A DNA stretch of 5,477 nucleotides from positions 7,741 to 13,217 of the forward strand of contig WTKI01000405.1 in assembly GCA_011524425.1 (NCBI GenBank), given 5' to 3'. The DNA is from Altererythrobacter sp. (lineage in GTDB: Bacteria; Pseudomonadota; Alphaproteobacteria; Sphingomonadales; Sphingomonadaceae). Below the pieces are notes generated by a model. It had not been told where the DNA came from. It made no database searches and was given only the letters and a program-made list of their open reading frames with translations. The position numbers and the translations under genes are program-made. Of the stretch, positions 4,668 to 5,477 are shown piece by piece. How positions within the stretch are numbered: the stretch's first letter is position 1; every line of letters starts with the position of its first letter.

Positions 4668-5477
4668 CAGCGTCCCAACTTAGGCCGGTACCGATATCGA
4701 CAGCGAGGGGGACATCAATCGTTACAGCGGGACCAGCTGCCTCTCCCATGACCCGCTCGATCACGGTGTTTGCCGATTCGACATCCGCTTCCGGCAATTC
4801 AAAAACCAGATCGTCATGGACTTGCAGCAGCATGCGAACGTCATTCAATCCCTCTGCACGCAAAGCAGGTGTCATGCGCACCATGCCGCGTTTGATAATG
4901 TCAGCACTGGTGCCTTGGATTGGCGCATTGATCGCGGCGCGCTCTGAACCTTGGCGCTCCGCCTGGTTCTTTGAATTGATCCGCGGGAACCATGTCTTGC
5001 GCCCGAACAGGGTCTCAGAATAGCCGCGCTCACGCACCGTTTCCAAGGTTTCCATGATGTATCGCTGAATGCCGGGGAAGCGCTGGAAATAGGTGTCGAT
5101 CATGGCTTGCGCCTCATCAGGCTCGACTTCCAGCCGACCTGCCAGACCCCAACGCGAAATGCCGTAGAGAATTGCGAAATTGATCGTTTTGGCTCTGGCC
5201 CTAGTGTCGCGTGTCACTTCGCCGAACATTTCGCTAGCTGTGCGGGCGTGAATGTCTTCGCCATTCGCAAATGCCTCTTTGAGAGTCGGTACATCTGCCA
5301 TATGCGCTGCTAGGCGAAGCTCGATCTGAGAATAGTCTGCTGCCAGCAAAACATTGCCATCCTCAGGCACGAAAGCTTCGCGGATCTGCCGCCCAATTGC
5401 TGTTCGGATCGGAATATTCTGGAGGTTCGGATCGGTCGAAGAGAGCCTGCCCGTCTGCGCACCGACTAAGGAATAGC
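4660..5477 (-). CDS. polA: DNA polymerase I, C-terminal polymerase domain (partial, 5' end outside window)
   Basis: Family A DNA polymerase acting in Okazaki-fragment processing and excision repair. The frame stays open to the right edge, so the visible part is the last 271 residues of a protein usually about 900-950 long; the valine (GTG) codon at 5368-5370 is internal, not a start. In fragment numbering: TGRLSSTDPNLQNIP at 8-22, motif A DYSQIELR at 47-54 (catalytic Asp47), motif B RARAKTINFAILYG at 92-105 (Lys96, Phe100, Tyr104, equivalent to E. coli Lys758, Phe762, Tyr766), and motif C QVHDDLVFE at about 218-226. It ends WDAAH, typical of PolA. Phe at the O-helix selectivity position is the E. 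coli-like state. Motif C reads HDD where most relatives have HDE. The N-terminal 5'-nuclease and proofreading-like domains lie outside the window and cannot be judged. Confidence 0.96.
   Translation of the reverse strand, partial: YSLVGAQTGRLSSTDPNLQNIPIRTAIGRQIREAFVPEDGNVLLAADYSQIELRLAAHMADVPTLKEAFANGEDIHARTASEMFGEVTRDTRARAKTINFAILYGISRWGLAGRLEVEPDEAQAMIDTYFQRFPGIQRYIMETLETVRERGYSETLFGRKTWFPRINSKNQAERQGSERAAINAPIQGTSADIIKRGMVRMTPALRAEGLNDVRMLLQVHDDLVFELPEADVESANTVIERVMGEAAGPAVTIDVPLAVDIGTGLSWDAAH

Noticed and set aside
5368..5370. GTG codon as a polA start
   Set aside because: The frame continues upstream through the conserved TGRLSSTDPNLQNIP segment to the window edge, so the valine is internal.

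Overview
The window looks like chromosomal DNA of an alphaproteobacterium, most likely Sphingomonadales and perhaps Erythrobacteraceae. This is inferred from the style of the proteins (ScoA/ScoB, a PolA C-terminus, a bacterial Cdc48 and a small sphingomonad-type HAD phosphatase) and a GC content that by eye is in the mid-50s. No tRNA, rRNA, CRISPR array, transposase or other mobile element is visible.

Layout. (1) Positions 1-1877, minus strand, hold a tight three-gene unit read right to left: scoA, a secreted HAD-type acid phosphatase-like protein, then scoB, which runs off the left edge. ScoA and ScoB form the 3-oxoacid (acetoacetate/succinyl) CoA-transferase. The phosphatase is wedged between the two subunit genes, with gaps of 13 and 23 bases. 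(2) Positions 1878-2336 are a 459-base divergent intergenic region with no convincing protein gene but much structure: three copies of a 15-base consensus TTCGCACYYGCASAA, a nested inverted repeat, a hairpin, and a strong plus-strand intrinsic terminator about 130 bases before the next gene. That terminator has no visible protein gene to serve, so it points to a small RNA or to an attenuated leader. (3) Positions 2337-4649, plus strand, hold one large gene for a complete p97/VAT-like Cdc48 AAA+ ATPase (770 residues: N domain, D1, D2). (4) Positions 4660-5477, minus strand, hold the C-terminal 271 codons of DNA polymerase I, convergent with cdc48 and separated from it by only 10 bases.

Functionally, scoA/scoB serve ketone-body and short-chain acyl-CoA exchange, Cdc48 is predicted to unfold or remodel proteins, and PolA serves replication and repair. 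Nothing shows that the three units work together. No clearly new multi-gene system is evident. The parts least explained by known annotation are the intergenic region (repeated motif plus orphan terminator) and the phosphatase placed inside the CoA-transferase operon.
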